Below the pieces are notes generated by a model. It was given only the letters and a program-made list of their open reading frames with translations, was not told the origin of the DNA and did no database searches. A stretch of DNA of 64,000 nt from Candidatus Melainabacteria bacterium (GTDB lineage Bacteria; Cyanobacteriota; Vampirovibrionia; Obscuribacterales; Obscuribacteraceae). Every line of letters begins with the position of its first letter. The first letter of the stretch is position 1. Positions 16,574 through 25,442 of the stretch are shown here, in pieces. The stretch covers positions 434,001 to 498,000 of the forward strand of contig QKMZ01000005.1 of the NCBI GenBank assembly GCA_003242885.1, in the 5' to 3' direction. The position numbers and the translations under genes are program-made.

Positions 16574-18373
16574 TTATTGAACCAAATGTCCCTCTTTGTC
16601 GAACTGAACCTCATTCAGCTTCGAGCCGTTGAATTGTTCTATGGGTTTACCCAGGTCTTTTCGCTTTACAGTTTTTTGCTGTTCTGCAGTGGGGGGCGCA
16701 GAGCCCATATTTATTGCGGGCGGTGGCGCGTTTAAATGATAGTGGAGCTGTTTTGGTGGCGGCGGAACCGTGTCCATCAGAACTAAGCTTTGTTCACTGC
16801 TCTTCGGATTGCTTGAGTCTTGAAAGGCATCCTTCATGGAAATGGCATCATCGGTTTGGAAGGAGATGATGTCGATTTTGATTTTGCCGAATGAGTTGGC
16901 GATTTTAATCGTGTCGTCATCGGAAATTTTCAAATGTCCGGCATCAACAAACACTTCATTCCACGTCGGGTCGATTGAAATCCATCGCTTGCCGTCATAG
17001 ATTTCATTCCAAACATGCCAATACCACAGCGGTTGCGGCGACTGCGTGTACATCAACCCAGTGACTTCGCGGGAAGGAACACCCGCCGCACGAGCGAGCG
17101 CATTAAATAGTAGTGCATGCTCCGTGCAGTCTCCTGCTTTGCGTTCTAAGACTTCCAAGGCTGTGGTCGAATTTCGGTTTATGTCTTTGCCGATTAGCTT
17201 GTAAACCCAGTCTTGAATGCACCGAGCCTTTTCCAAAGGAGTCGTCTGACCAGCAGTAATTTCTTTCGCTTTCGCCTTAATCAGCTCATCATCAGACTGC
17301 ACCGTTGGCGTTGCTTTTAGATATTTTGCTAATTGCTCTTTCGTAATTGAATCTTTGTCTGCAGTCTGAAAGTCACGATTGACCATTAAGGTCGTGCCGC
17401 CACCGCCCTTTCCATCGGATGTTTGAAGTTGCCTTTGGGAATTTGGAAGGTTGTATTTTATGCCGGATAGTTTGAGCAAAACTTGCTTAAGCTTTCTCGG
17501 ATCACCCATGCGAACATTCGCAGGAACAGACGATGCCTCGATAAGGTCTATCCCCACAGTATCCAGTTTGCGAGCTGTTGACTCATCTTCCAATCGGAAA
17601 GTAATCGGACCAATGTTGCCGCGAATCAGTCGACCATTGTTATCGCAATCATATTGAGTGACTTCGTCGTCCCTGTCATCCCGCTGCTCCAAAGAGTGAA
17701 TGGTTGTTGGTACACCGTTGAGCACCAGCTCTTTCTTTGCAATGTACTTGTAGTGCGACGTGTGTTCGTTGAAATCCCCACCATTGAAATCAGACGATTT
17801 GTAGTCGAATTCGTCGCCAGCTTTCGGTGACGAGCGCAACCAGTCGCCGAGCTGTTTGTCGTTGTCCAGACTTGTTTTCGGCGGTTCGATGGTAATTGAC
17901 TTTGTGCTTTTGCCGCCCGAACTTGTTTCTAAATACTTGTTGCCCTGCTTTATCACCGCGCTGCTATATGTGGCGCCGTCGTGCTCGTTGACTTGCTCAA
18001 CGCTAGTCAATTCTCCGTTGCCATCGAGATTGAACAACCGGGTAAGAGTGCTTTTGTCGATGAACGGTTTGCCTCGTTTTGTCACGCTGAAGAGGGTTTC
18101 CATCTTTTGCTCGAAGAAGTTTGATTCGCCGCGCTTGATTATTTTGCTTGTGCCAATCAGGTATCCAACTTTCTTGCCTTCCAAATAAAGACCGCAAGCA
18201 AAACTGCCCTGTGCGGTTTCGGCGAACTTCCGCAGCGGGCTCTCGGCTGGTATCGCTGGTTGAGCGGATAATGTTTCGCCCTCGATATTAGGCTTTGGCG
18301 GCTCACCTTTGGAGCAGGACGCGAGGAGCAGCAAGAGACCGCCCAGAGCGCCAGCAGATAAAACTGTTTTCAT
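16574..18373 (-). CDS. Transglutaminase-like lipoprotein
   Basis: About 599 residues. The N-terminus (VLSAGALGGLLLLLASC-S) is a lipoprotein signal with the cysteine at residue 20. A long beta-rich region precedes a transglutaminase/cysteine-protease core with all three expected residues: Cys near 416 (AGDCTEH), His in WYWHVWNEIYDG and Asp in SIDPTWN. Proteins with this core in bacteria often cut or cross-link cell-surface proteins. A second ATG at 18436 would add 21 basic residues; I prefer 18373 because it leaves a normal lipoprotein signal. The C-terminus is Pro-rich. It converges on larC with 9 nt between the stops. Confidence 0.85.
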   Translation of the reverse strand: MKTVLSAGALGGLLLLLASCSKGEPPKPNIEGETLSAQPAIPAESPLRKFAETAQGSFACGLYLEGKKVGYLIGTSKIIKRGESNFFEQKMETLFSVTKRGKPFIDKSTLTRLFNLDGNGELTSVEQVNEHDGATYSSAVIKQGNKYLETSSGGKSTKSITIEPPKTSLDNDKQLGDWLRSSPKAGDEFDYKSSDFNGGDFNEHTSHYKYIAKKELVLNGVPTTIHSLEQRDDRDDEVTQYDCDNNGRLIRGNIGPITFRLEDESTARKLDTVGIDLIEASSVPANVRMGDPRKLKQVLLKLSGIKYNLPNSQRQLQTSDGKGGGGTTLMVNRDFQTADKDSITKEQLAKYLKATPTVQSDDELIKAKAKEITAGQTTPLEKARCIQDWVYKLIGKDINRNSTTALEVLERKAGDCTEHALLFNALARAAGVPSREVTGLMYTQSPQPLWYWHVWNEIYDGKRWISIDPTWNEVFVDAGHLKISDDDTIKIANSFGKIKIDIISFQTDDAISMKDAFQDSSNPKSSEQSLVLMDTVPPPPKQLHYHLNAPPPAINMGSAPPTAEQQKTVKRKDLGKPIEQFNGSKLNEVQFDKEGHLVQ

Positions 18374-18570
18374 GCCGCCGCTGTGCCCTGCCAATTCGAA
18401 TTCCTCTCGCTTTCGCAAACGTCTAGCCTGGCGCATTTTCCAAAATTTGCCGGAAAAGCCTAGGGTTATTAGTCGCCCATCTTAACCCGCTGACAGTCAT
18501 CCATATATGTCTGAAAACCTACTGGACGTGGAATTAATGAAACAGTTATTGGCACAGGTTTTTACTACGA

Positions 18571-20073
18571 ATGGCGTCTAGCGACAAGCCGGATTTCATC
18601 GAAATTGCAGAGAAAGATGCGCCCGTAAAGCTAACTAGCGGTGGACTTTTCGGCGACGATCTCGAGGCAAGCGCTGCGGCTGATACTCCTCAGCCGGAGT
18701 CGTGTCCGTCTGACATGACGCAGTCGGGAAAGCCTCTGCCGCAAGCGCATCAATTTAGCGCAAGTCAGCCAGGGACAAGCCAGGAAGTAACAAGTGACCT
18801 GGTCCCGAAACAGGGCGAAATTCGTCAGGAAAATTCATCGCGGACCTCCCAAACTCCCATTTCTAGTCTGAAACCTAAGGGGCAAGAGAACGACGACGTC
18901 GCCAATCTCCGCCGGCAAATGACTCCGGCCAATTCGATGAGTAAACTTCCAGGCGGAACCTTCTGGTTCGTTGGTTTGCTTATGGCTGTTTGTTTCTTCG
19001 GTAATCAAATTGACGTGATGCGCAACAAAACCTTAGCTGACTTGGCAAAAAGTGCCGGTATCGATAACAGAAGTTATGTTGAAACCGTTGGCGATCTAGG
19101 TAACTCTCTGGTAAAAGTTCATGATTTCGAAGGTGCCGAAGAGGCTTATCGAGCAGCGCGTTTCACCCTTGCTACCGACGGTTTGGACAACGGTGCAAAA
19201 GGTGCATTTATTCGCCTGAAGCTAGCACAGGTTGATTTTGCAAAAGCCAATGAGCAGTCTACTCTTGGATATGCAACAAACTCTGCTACGTTTCGCGAAG
19301 AGAAATTTGATAAGTCTCGGAAATTTGAAGGCGATGCAGAGCAGCATGCGAAAGAAGCTTTGGACATACTGGCTAAGGGTGATGCTGGGGTTAATACGGA
19401 GTTGCCATTCCTTCTTTCTGACTTGGGCAATCAGTTCGAAAATTGGTCTAATTACGACTTGGCTGTAAAACTGAATGAAAAGGCACTCGGTTATTGGCCT
19501 CGAGATTGGCGCAATGGACGGGCTGCGGTGGACGGCTACTTAGGCTGGCAGCACCTGCGGGCAGGGAATTCTGCAAAAGCGGAGGAACATCTCAAGAACT
19601 CACTCAATTGGACCATGAAGAAGGGAGTCTCCAGTACTAATGCTTGGCGTCTGTCAATATTGGGACGTTCGCAAGTTGAGCAGAAGAAGTACATGGATGC
19701 TGAGGTTAACTTGGCTCGCTCAATCGAGATGTTGGATGAATTGAAGAAATCCGAGCGGGTGAATGATGTTGAGTATGCGCGTATTTACACTGACCAAGGT
19801 CGAATAAAAGCCGCTTTGGGCAACAACAATGAAGCAATGAAGTTTTTTGAAAAGGCTAGAGCTATTCTGAAAAAACAGAAAAATCGAACATATGACACAA
19901 TGCGAAATCAGCTAGCCATGGCGAATCTCTTTCGCGACAATGGGCAATTTTCTCAAGCCCAAGATTTGTATTCGAAGATTATAAAGAAGATTGATGGCGG
20001 TGATGAGGGACCAGACAGAAAGACCGTGATGAGTGACTGGGAACTTCTGCGTCGTATGTCTGGGGGGCGCTGA
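18571..20073 (+). CDS. Membrane-anchored TPR protein
   Basis: A 500-residue protein. The first 125 residues are polar and disordered-looking, one membrane helix follows (about 131-146, FWFVGLLMAVCFFGN), and the rest is helical with several TPR-like pairs (for example the block around AEEAYRAARFTLA and the one with AMKFFEKARAILKKQ). No signal peptide, so the disordered N-terminus is probably inside and the TPR part outside. Its stop overlaps the next gene by one base (TGATG), and the two kinase genes follow in the same way. It probably provides a protein-binding partner for those kinases. Confidence 0.85.
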   Translation: MASSDKPDFIEIAEKDAPVKLTSGGLFGDDLEASAAADTPQPESCPSDMTQSGKPLPQAHQFSASQPGTSQEVTSDLVPKQGEIRQENSSRTSQTPISSLKPKGQENDDVANLRRQMTPANSMSKLPGGTFWFVGLLMAVCFFGNQIDVMRNKTLADLAKSAGIDNRSYVETVGDLGNSLVKVHDFEGAEEAYRAARFTLATDGLDNGAKGAFIRLKLAQVDFAKANEQSTLGYATNSATFREEKFDKSRKFEGDAEQHAKEALDILAKGDAGVNTELPFLLSDLGNQFENWSNYDLAVKLNEKALGYWPRDWRNGRAAVDGYLGWQHLRAGNSAKAEEHLKNSLNWTMKKGVSSTNAWRLSILGRSQVEQKKYMDAEVNLARSIEMLDELKKSERVNDVEYARIYTDQGRIKAALGNNNEAMKFFEKARAILKKQKNRTYDTMRNQLAMANLFRDNGQFSQAQDLYSKIIKKIDGGDEGPDRKTVMSDWELLRRMSGGR

Positions 20074-21518
20074 TGGCTGAACTGAATGTTGTAGTCCCGT
20101 ACCGCTCCGTGCCGCTGAAGGTTGTATTCACTTCAATGTGTGCACTGTTTCCACTCTGGGCTGTAATTGCACCCGCTATTTTGGGTTTTTTAATCGGCCG
20201 AGCCTTTGCGTACCCCGGTGTCATACCACCGCAGCTGGTGGCAGTTGGTTGTACGGCGTTGCTTACCACTATGCTCTCTTGCCTGGCACTGTCAGCGGTA
20301 TCAGAAAATAATCGCATTCACATTTCAAAAGATGGTTTATGTTTCCCGCCGTCATTTCTTCCTCGCCTTGGTTTTAAGCGCAACAGAAATTGGAGCGAAC
20401 TGCAATCCGCAAACTTGGTCAAGGATGCCGGACCTTACGGTGGGACGCTCCTTCTGTCATTCGATAGCGGAGAACACTTAAATCTTCCATTGCGAAACAT
20501 CAAAGAATCAGACGTAGAACAATTGTTGTTGGGTGTAGAACTTTGGGGAGCCAACTGCAACCGCTCGCCGGAGTTGATTGAATATCAACGTTCTTTGCAA
20601 AACGAAACCAGAGGCATCGGGCAGAAGAGCTATACGCAAATGTGGGAAGACGAGCTATCTCGCCGCTTCGCACCTACCACGTTCATTCCGCTCGAGCCAG
20701 GAAAGTTTCTTCAAGGTGGACGCATAGAAGTTGTGAGGCAATTGGCATTTGGCGGACTGTCGGCTATTTACCTGGCGCATTTAAACAAAACCGACCTGGT
20801 TGTTCTCAAAGAGGCGGTTGTACACGCAAAAGCTGACCCTGCAGCAAAACAGCAAGCCGAGCAACACTTGGAGCGAGAAGCGAAAATGCTCTCTACGCTG
20901 AAGCATCCCAATATTGCACGCGTACTCGATCACTTCGTTGAAGATGAGCGGCACTACTTGATTTTGGAATATATCAGTGGTCAGGATCTTCGTCAGTTTG
21001 TAAAACAGAACGAAGGTCAGGACGTCGAAACTGTTGTGGATTGGGCAATAGATGCGGCAACGATTTTGGCTTTCCTGCACGCAAACGAGCCGCCGGTCAT
21101 TCACAGAGATTTAACGCCGGACAACCTTGTGGTGCGCAACGATGGTGCATTGATATTGATTGACTTCGGGGCTGCGAATCAATTTGTAGGTTCGGCAACC
21201 GGTACTGTAGTTGGAAAACAGGCGTACATCGCGCCTGAACAATTACGCGGGAAAACGGTTACTCAAAGTGATTTGTACAGCCTCGGTGGAACAATCTATT
21301 ACTTACTGACCGGGCGCGACCCAATGCCGCTGTCTATAAGCCATCCAAAAACATTGCGTCATGACACTCCCGAGGCGCTTGATGATCTCGTCGCAAAGCT
21401 GAGTGCTTTCGAGCCTGAAGAGCGCCTGCAAACGGCTGTCGAGGTTGTCGATCAACTGAAGATAATCAAAGCATCGCTGCCTGGTCGAGACGTTGTAGCT
21501 ACAGGAGAAGTATCCTGA
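20073..21518 (+). CDS. Membrane Ser/Thr protein kinase with HRDLTPDN loop
   Basis: A 481-residue protein with two membrane helices near the N-terminus (about 14-40 and 46-66), a small beta-rich region, and a kinase domain from about residue 215. The glycine loop LAFGGLSAIYLA, Lys in VVLKEAV, catalytic loop HRDLTPDN (344-351), DFG (364-366) and APEQLRGK are visible. The catalytic-loop Lys that most Ser/Thr kinases have at HRDxKxxN is Thr348 here. The other catalytic residues are intact, so activity is likely. Start and stop both overlap the neighbours by one base (TGATG), so all three genes are probably translated together. Confidence 0.9.
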   Translation: MAELNVVVPYRSVPLKVVFTSMCALFPLWAVIAPAILGFLIGRAFAYPGVIPPQLVAVGCTALLTTMLSCLALSAVSENNRIHISKDGLCFPPSFLPRLGFKRNRNWSELQSANLVKDAGPYGGTLLLSFDSGEHLNLPLRNIKESDVEQLLLGVELWGANCNRSPELIEYQRSLQNETRGIGQKSYTQMWEDELSRRFAPTTFIPLEPGKFLQGGRIEVVRQLAFGGLSAIYLAHLNKTDLVVLKEAVVHAKADPAAKQQAEQHLEREAKMLSTLKHPNIARVLDHFVEDERHYLILEYISGQDLRQFVKQNEGQDVETVVDWAIDAATILAFLHANEPPVIHRDLTPDNLVVRNDGALILIDFGAANQFVGSATGTVVGKQAYIAPEQLRGKTVTQSDLYSLGGTIYYLLTGRDPMPLSISHPKTLRHDTPEALDDLVAKLSAFEPEERLQTAVEVVDQLKIIKASLPGRDVVATGEVS

Positions 21519-23830
21519 TGGAAGATCGGCATGACCCTCTGGCGATGAGTGGGTTGACAGGGCAGTTTACGTCTGGAGACTCTTTTGAAACCAAAGAAGC
21601 ATCAGCAGCACCAGAGCTCAAAGTTTCCTCAGAGTTTGCGGATGGTGAATTACTTCCTGCATCGACTGAGCAGCTGACCGATCAACCTGCACATACGCTC
21701 GGAGACATCGCACGAGCAATTCCTTCAAAACGAAAACAGTCGAATGTTGATGAAAATTTTGAACCTCTGACTAAACTTCCGCGCCTTGGTTTGTTGCTGT
21801 TTATCGCCCTTACTATTTCTTTTTTTGTTAGTGCGATGGTTTACGGTTTGAACTTGGCGAGTACTTGGTTCTACCTGCCGCTAGTGATCTACTTTGCTCA
21901 TTGCATGTGGAGACTTAGCCAGATTACAGGACTGAAAACAGCGACTCGTCCTCCGCTGTCACCATTGTTTGTGACGATGATTTCGCTTGTGACGCTGGGC
22001 TTTTTCCCTTCATTTGGATTGTTTTACCACTTTCCCGATAGACTTCACGATCCATTTTTCTGGCTGTGGATGTCGGCGCAAACGATCTGGCCTGTCATAA
22101 TTTCGCATCGGATTGAACGCGTTGCAAAACCAAGCAGTCTCATTGTGGGTTTGGTGGCCGCTCTGCCTATTTTTGCTGTCGCTTTGCTTCCAGTCGCCTT
22201 GCGCGGTTGGGTGTTCTTTATGCCAATCTGGGTTATGACGCAATTCACGTGTCTGGTATATCTGAGTACGCGCCTGCGTCAAGTCTTCATAAATGACCTG
22301 AAAATTGTCAATGCAAGAGTCGCAGCGCAGCGCGCGCAGGTTAAGGGTGCCACCAAAGACGATATCGTCGTCCGCTATCGACCTTATGCGGCCGTCGAGC
22401 GCTGGATCAAGCAGCGCTTTACCGGTGGCGAACTTGTAAAAGGTATGCAACTGATCTTTCTATGGGTTTCCGTGCCGGTTGTGATCCTTTTGCTGCTTTT
22501 CGGATTAACTGTGCTTGATACTGTTTTGGGTACGAATACCGCTAGTAATGAGCAAATGGGTAAAGCCGCTGCTCAGGCTGCAGCGAAGGTAAATAGCACT
22601 TTTCTTCAAGGATTTCTTGGAGTTTCAGCCTTTCTTGTCGGGCTGCCTCTCGTCACTTATTTACTTACTCCCACTCATGTCCTCTTCAACAAGCATGGTA
22701 TGCGCTTTCTTTGGCGGCATGCGAAATATGCAAGAGATGGTGCAGAACTTGCATGGAAGGACTTACAAGCGATTGATTTAAGAAGAGCGGCTGGTTCTAC
22801 CAAGGCGCTTGACCAGAATCTGATATTCGAAGGTCTAGGCAAGAAGTTTCTCCAAATGAAACTGAGCGCCTTTGACACGACAGAGGATCGCGAGAAAATT
22901 CTAGCCATGATTCGCAATTGGGCACCAAATGTTCCGCGCCCACCAGAGGTTGAACAATGTTTGGAACCACCTGCGAATCATAGTTATACAGAAATGTGGC
23001 TGCAGGCTCTGGCTGCTCCGCCTAAGCGCGAACGGCTGAAACCGCTGATGGATGGGGGCACTGTGCAAGCCGGAAAGTACCGGGTGATTAACCAGCTTGG
23101 TGTTGGTGGGCAGGGGTCTGCCTATCTTGCCAAAGACAATATCAACGATCAAATAGTGGTGCTTAAAGAATTTATTTTGCCTGTGCATGTTGATGTAAAT
23201 GTGCGCAAGAACGCGCTTGAGAGTTTTGAAAACGAGGCTCGAATTTTGAAGCAAATGGACAGCCCGAATGTAGTTAAGTTGATTGACTTTTTTGTTGAGG
23301 ACCATCGCGCCTATTTGGTTCTTGAGCACATCGATGGAATGTCGCTTAGAGAGCTGGTCGAGAAGAATGGTGCGATGAAAGAATCTCAAGTGAAAGAACT
23401 TGCGCTTCAGATGTGTCTTATCCTTTCGTACTTGCATTCTTTGTCACCGCCGGTAGTGCACCGCGATTTCACTCCGGACAACTTAATTTTGCAACGCGAC
23501 GGTACATTAAAGCTCATCGACTTCAACGTGGCACAACAAGTCGAAGCGACGGTTACTGGGACAGTTGTCGGCAAACATGCCTATCTGCCTCCGGAGCAAT
23601 TCCGTGGCATGCCAACCAGTCAAAGCGACATCTATGCTTGCGGCGCGACCCTGCACTTCTTGCTGACCGGCTCTGACCCCGAGCCTATTTCGCAATCGCA
23701 TCCTGCCAAACAAGTTGCCGGTTTGAGCAATGGCATCGACCATATCGTCGCTCACGCCACCCAGTTGGACATCGGGCAGCGTTACGACAAGATTGGCGAG
23801 ATGGAAAACGATTTGAAGACCATGACTTAG
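21518..23830 (+). CDS. Polytopic membrane kinase-like protein with HRDFTPDN and DFN
   Basis: A 770-residue protein: a disordered N-terminus (1-85), about eight hydrophobic helices between 90 and 400, a short globular region, then a kinase domain (about 515-770). It has a glycine loop (GVGGQGSAYLAKD), Lys in VVLKEF, HRDFTPDN (648-655) and PPEQFRG. Two catalytic motifs differ from the norm: the loop Lys is Thr652, and DFG is DFN (668-670). The metal-binding Asp668 remains, so it may be slow rather than dead. It is the last gene of the coupled TPR-kinase-kinase operon and shares the HRDxTPDN feature with the kinase before it, which suggests they are paralogues. Confidence 0.88.
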   Translation: MEDRHDPLAMSGLTGQFTSGDSFETKEASAAPELKVSSEFADGELLPASTEQLTDQPAHTLGDIARAIPSKRKQSNVDENFEPLTKLPRLGLLLFIALTISFFVSAMVYGLNLASTWFYLPLVIYFAHCMWRLSQITGLKTATRPPLSPLFVTMISLVTLGFFPSFGLFYHFPDRLHDPFFWLWMSAQTIWPVIISHRIERVAKPSSLIVGLVAALPIFAVALLPVALRGWVFFMPIWVMTQFTCLVYLSTRLRQVFINDLKIVNARVAAQRAQVKGATKDDIVVRYRPYAAVERWIKQRFTGGELVKGMQLIFLWVSVPVVILLLLFGLTVLDTVLGTNTASNEQMGKAAAQAAAKVNSTFLQGFLGVSAFLVGLPLVTYLLTPTHVLFNKHGMRFLWRHAKYARDGAELAWKDLQAIDLRRAAGSTKALDQNLIFEGLGKKFLQMKLSAFDTTEDREKILAMIRNWAPNVPRPPEVEQCLEPPANHSYTEMWLQALAAPPKRERLKPLMDGGTVQAGKYRVINQLGVGGQGSAYLAKDNINDQIVVLKEFILPVHVDVNVRKNALESFENEARILKQMDSPNVVKLIDFFVEDHRAYLVLEHIDGMSLRELVEKNGAMKESQVKELALQMCLILSYLHSLSPPVVHRDFTPDNLILQRDGTLKLIDFNVAQQVEATVTGTVVGKHAYLPPEQFRGMPTSQSDIYACGATLHFLLTGSDPEPISQSHPAKQVAGLSNGIDHIVAHATQLDIGQRYDKIGEMENDLKTMT

Positions 23831-23987
23831 CTGTTTGGTTTGCTTTCTGAACCTAGCTCTTCTAAGCTGAACCATCTGACCCAGCTCTTCGATTTGGGTT
23901 TCTACACTTAGACTTCACGTCATTTAGGGAATAATGAGATTATGCCGGGTGCGAACCGCGGGCGTGTTGATCAGAGGACCCCAAACC

Positions 23988-25283
23988 ATGAGAAGCATGA
24001 AAAGGCCGACCTTTGCAGTCTTAGTGTTGGCGCTTTCGCTGGGTACCACCCAGGTTCGTGCCGGCGACTGCGACCATGTCATCAACAGCAATGAAGCGCG
24101 CACCGAAAACGCCATTACGGCGTCGAAGATTCAGTGGGAGACGTCGCTGGACAAGGCAAAAGCCAAGTCCGCTGCCAGCGGCAAGCCGATTCTCTGGGTC
24201 CATATGCTCGGAAACATTGACGGGTACACCTGATCCGCCGCGAACAGCTTGAGAGCCGGGTCGCTCTCCAAAGAACCTGTATTGTCCAAACTGCGCGACC
24301 GCTTCGTCTGCGGATATCGCAATATCATGAAAGACCCGTATTCGGGTAACTCGGGCATTCACCCTGCGACCGGGCCGGCCGTGACGACGACCAATGGCGC
24401 CGGCCCTCGCAACCTCCAGCTTTTCATCATGGCTCAAGATGGCACTGTAGTGCATTGCATGCCGGGCTACTGGAACCCCAATGACCTCAATGCCGAACTA
24501 GACTTCGCCGACCGCTTGCATCGGGTCTGGATGGACCGTTCCATAACGGAGCCGCAAAAGAAAGCATTGTTCGCGCAAGAACAATTGCGGCATATTCAGA
24601 CTCACTCGGCGGATGTGGTCGCCCGAAGTGAGCTGCAAGGCTTCGACAAGCAATTCTGCTACAAAAACAACGTTACAGATGCTATCGCCAACGCCAGTCT
24701 TATCCCGGCTGATTGGCACGATGTTCCGAAAGAAGCGTTCAAGACGACTGACGTTATCCTTCACGAGCGCATGGCGAAGCAGCCTTTTGTCAATTATTCG
24801 GCTTTCAACATAGCCAGTTTTGTCAACTACGGCAGCCATCACTACGATAAGCACGAGAAAGATCTCGAGCCTGAAACCATGGCTAATATTCGCGCACACA
24901 ATCTGCGCGATGTTCTCCACGAGACAGGAGATCCTGTTCCCAAGGCGAAAGTCACCAACGTTGCAGCTTCAAAACCGGCGACAAGTTATCCCAACATGAT
25001 CGCGAAGCCGAAAGAAGTGGAGAAAACTATGGTCGACGGCTTCTGGGGCTATGCTCGCAAAGGCGACTGGGTGAAAGCTGACAGGGTGGCGAATTACATG
25101 CTGGAAAAGAGTCCCGGCAGCCCAACCGGTCACGAAATGAAAGCCGTGATCGCTTACGGCAAGGCGCGCTACGCCGAGGCCTACTTCCATTCGTACAATG
25201 CAATCCGCATGGGCTCGAAGCACCCGACTATCGTCGGCATCTACCAGAAATCACGCACGGCAGCGAGTAGCGCGGCGAAATAG
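23988..25283 (+). CDS. Secreted thioredoxin-fold protein with in-frame UGA (candidate selenoprotein)
   Basis: Read as one gene this gives 431 residues with a single in-frame TGA at codon 82 (24231-24233). The ATG at 23988 has AGAGGA 9 nt upstream and begins a clear signal peptide (RPTFAVLVLALSLGTTQVRA). Residues 65-120 resemble a thioredoxin fold: SGKPILWVHMLG, then the UGA, SAANSLRAGSLS, and DRFVCGYRNI. Aligned with thioredoxins of the type GKPxLxxxxxxWCxxC, the UGA falls at the first cysteine of CxxC. The same frame stays open for 1050 nt after the UGA with protein-like sequence and no other stop. A hairpin of SECIS type lies just downstream (see next feature). Alternatives are a nonsense mutation or a sequencing error. 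No selenium genes lie in the window. It ends at a clear terminator. Confidence 0.7.
24231..24268 (+). promoter_or_regulatory. In-frame UGA with SECIS-like hairpin
   Basis: After the TGA (24231-24233) come 17 nt, then a perfect 6-bp stem GAGAGC/GCTCTC (24251-24256 with 24263-24268) closing the loop CGGGTC. The loop begins 23 nt after the UGA and has a G among its first two bases. Both agree with the general bacterial SECIS pattern (apical loop roughly 16-37 nt downstream with an early G). A shorter TT/AA extension lies below the stem past a bulged C. SelB binding is untested. Confidence 0.55.
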
Positions 25284-25313
25284 GTCGCGAACTCGCTGTT
25301 ACGCAATTCGTGG

Positions 25314-25339
25314 GGGCGCATTGCAGGCGCCCAGTTTTT
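25314..25339 (+). terminator. Intrinsic terminator after the thioredoxin-fold gene
   Basis: A 6-bp stem GGGCGC/GCGCCC (25314-25319 with 25327-25332) has a 7-nt loop and is followed by AGTTTTT. The start (TTCGTGGGGGCGC) also resembles the GTGGG-type repeats at 33754 and 39003. Confidence 0.75.
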
Positions 25340-25358
25340 GGGGCACGTTTTAAGGACC

Positions 25359-25411
25359 GTCGACGCCATGCGTCGACCGCATCTATGAAAAGGTCGACGC
25401 ATGGCGTCGAC
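25359..25411. repeat. Paired palindromic repeat, GTCGACGC family
   Basis: Two 19-bp units lie head to head 15 nt apart: GTCGACGCCATGCGTCGAC at 25359-25377 and its exact reverse complement at 25393-25411. Each unit is itself nearly palindromic. The arrangement is like bacterial BIME/REP pairs. Related units are at 11628-11648 and 42011-42029. It lies between two converging genes (the thioredoxin-fold gene and clpB). Confidence 0.8.
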
Positions 25412-25442
25412 CCTACGGTAGTCTTGCGACCTTTGTCGAAAT

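Noticed and set aside
23988-25283. Simple pseudogene explanation for the in-frame TGA
   Set aside because: Not excluded, but no second stop or frameshift exists in over 1000 nt, and the UGA falls exactly at a redox position with a hairpin behind it.
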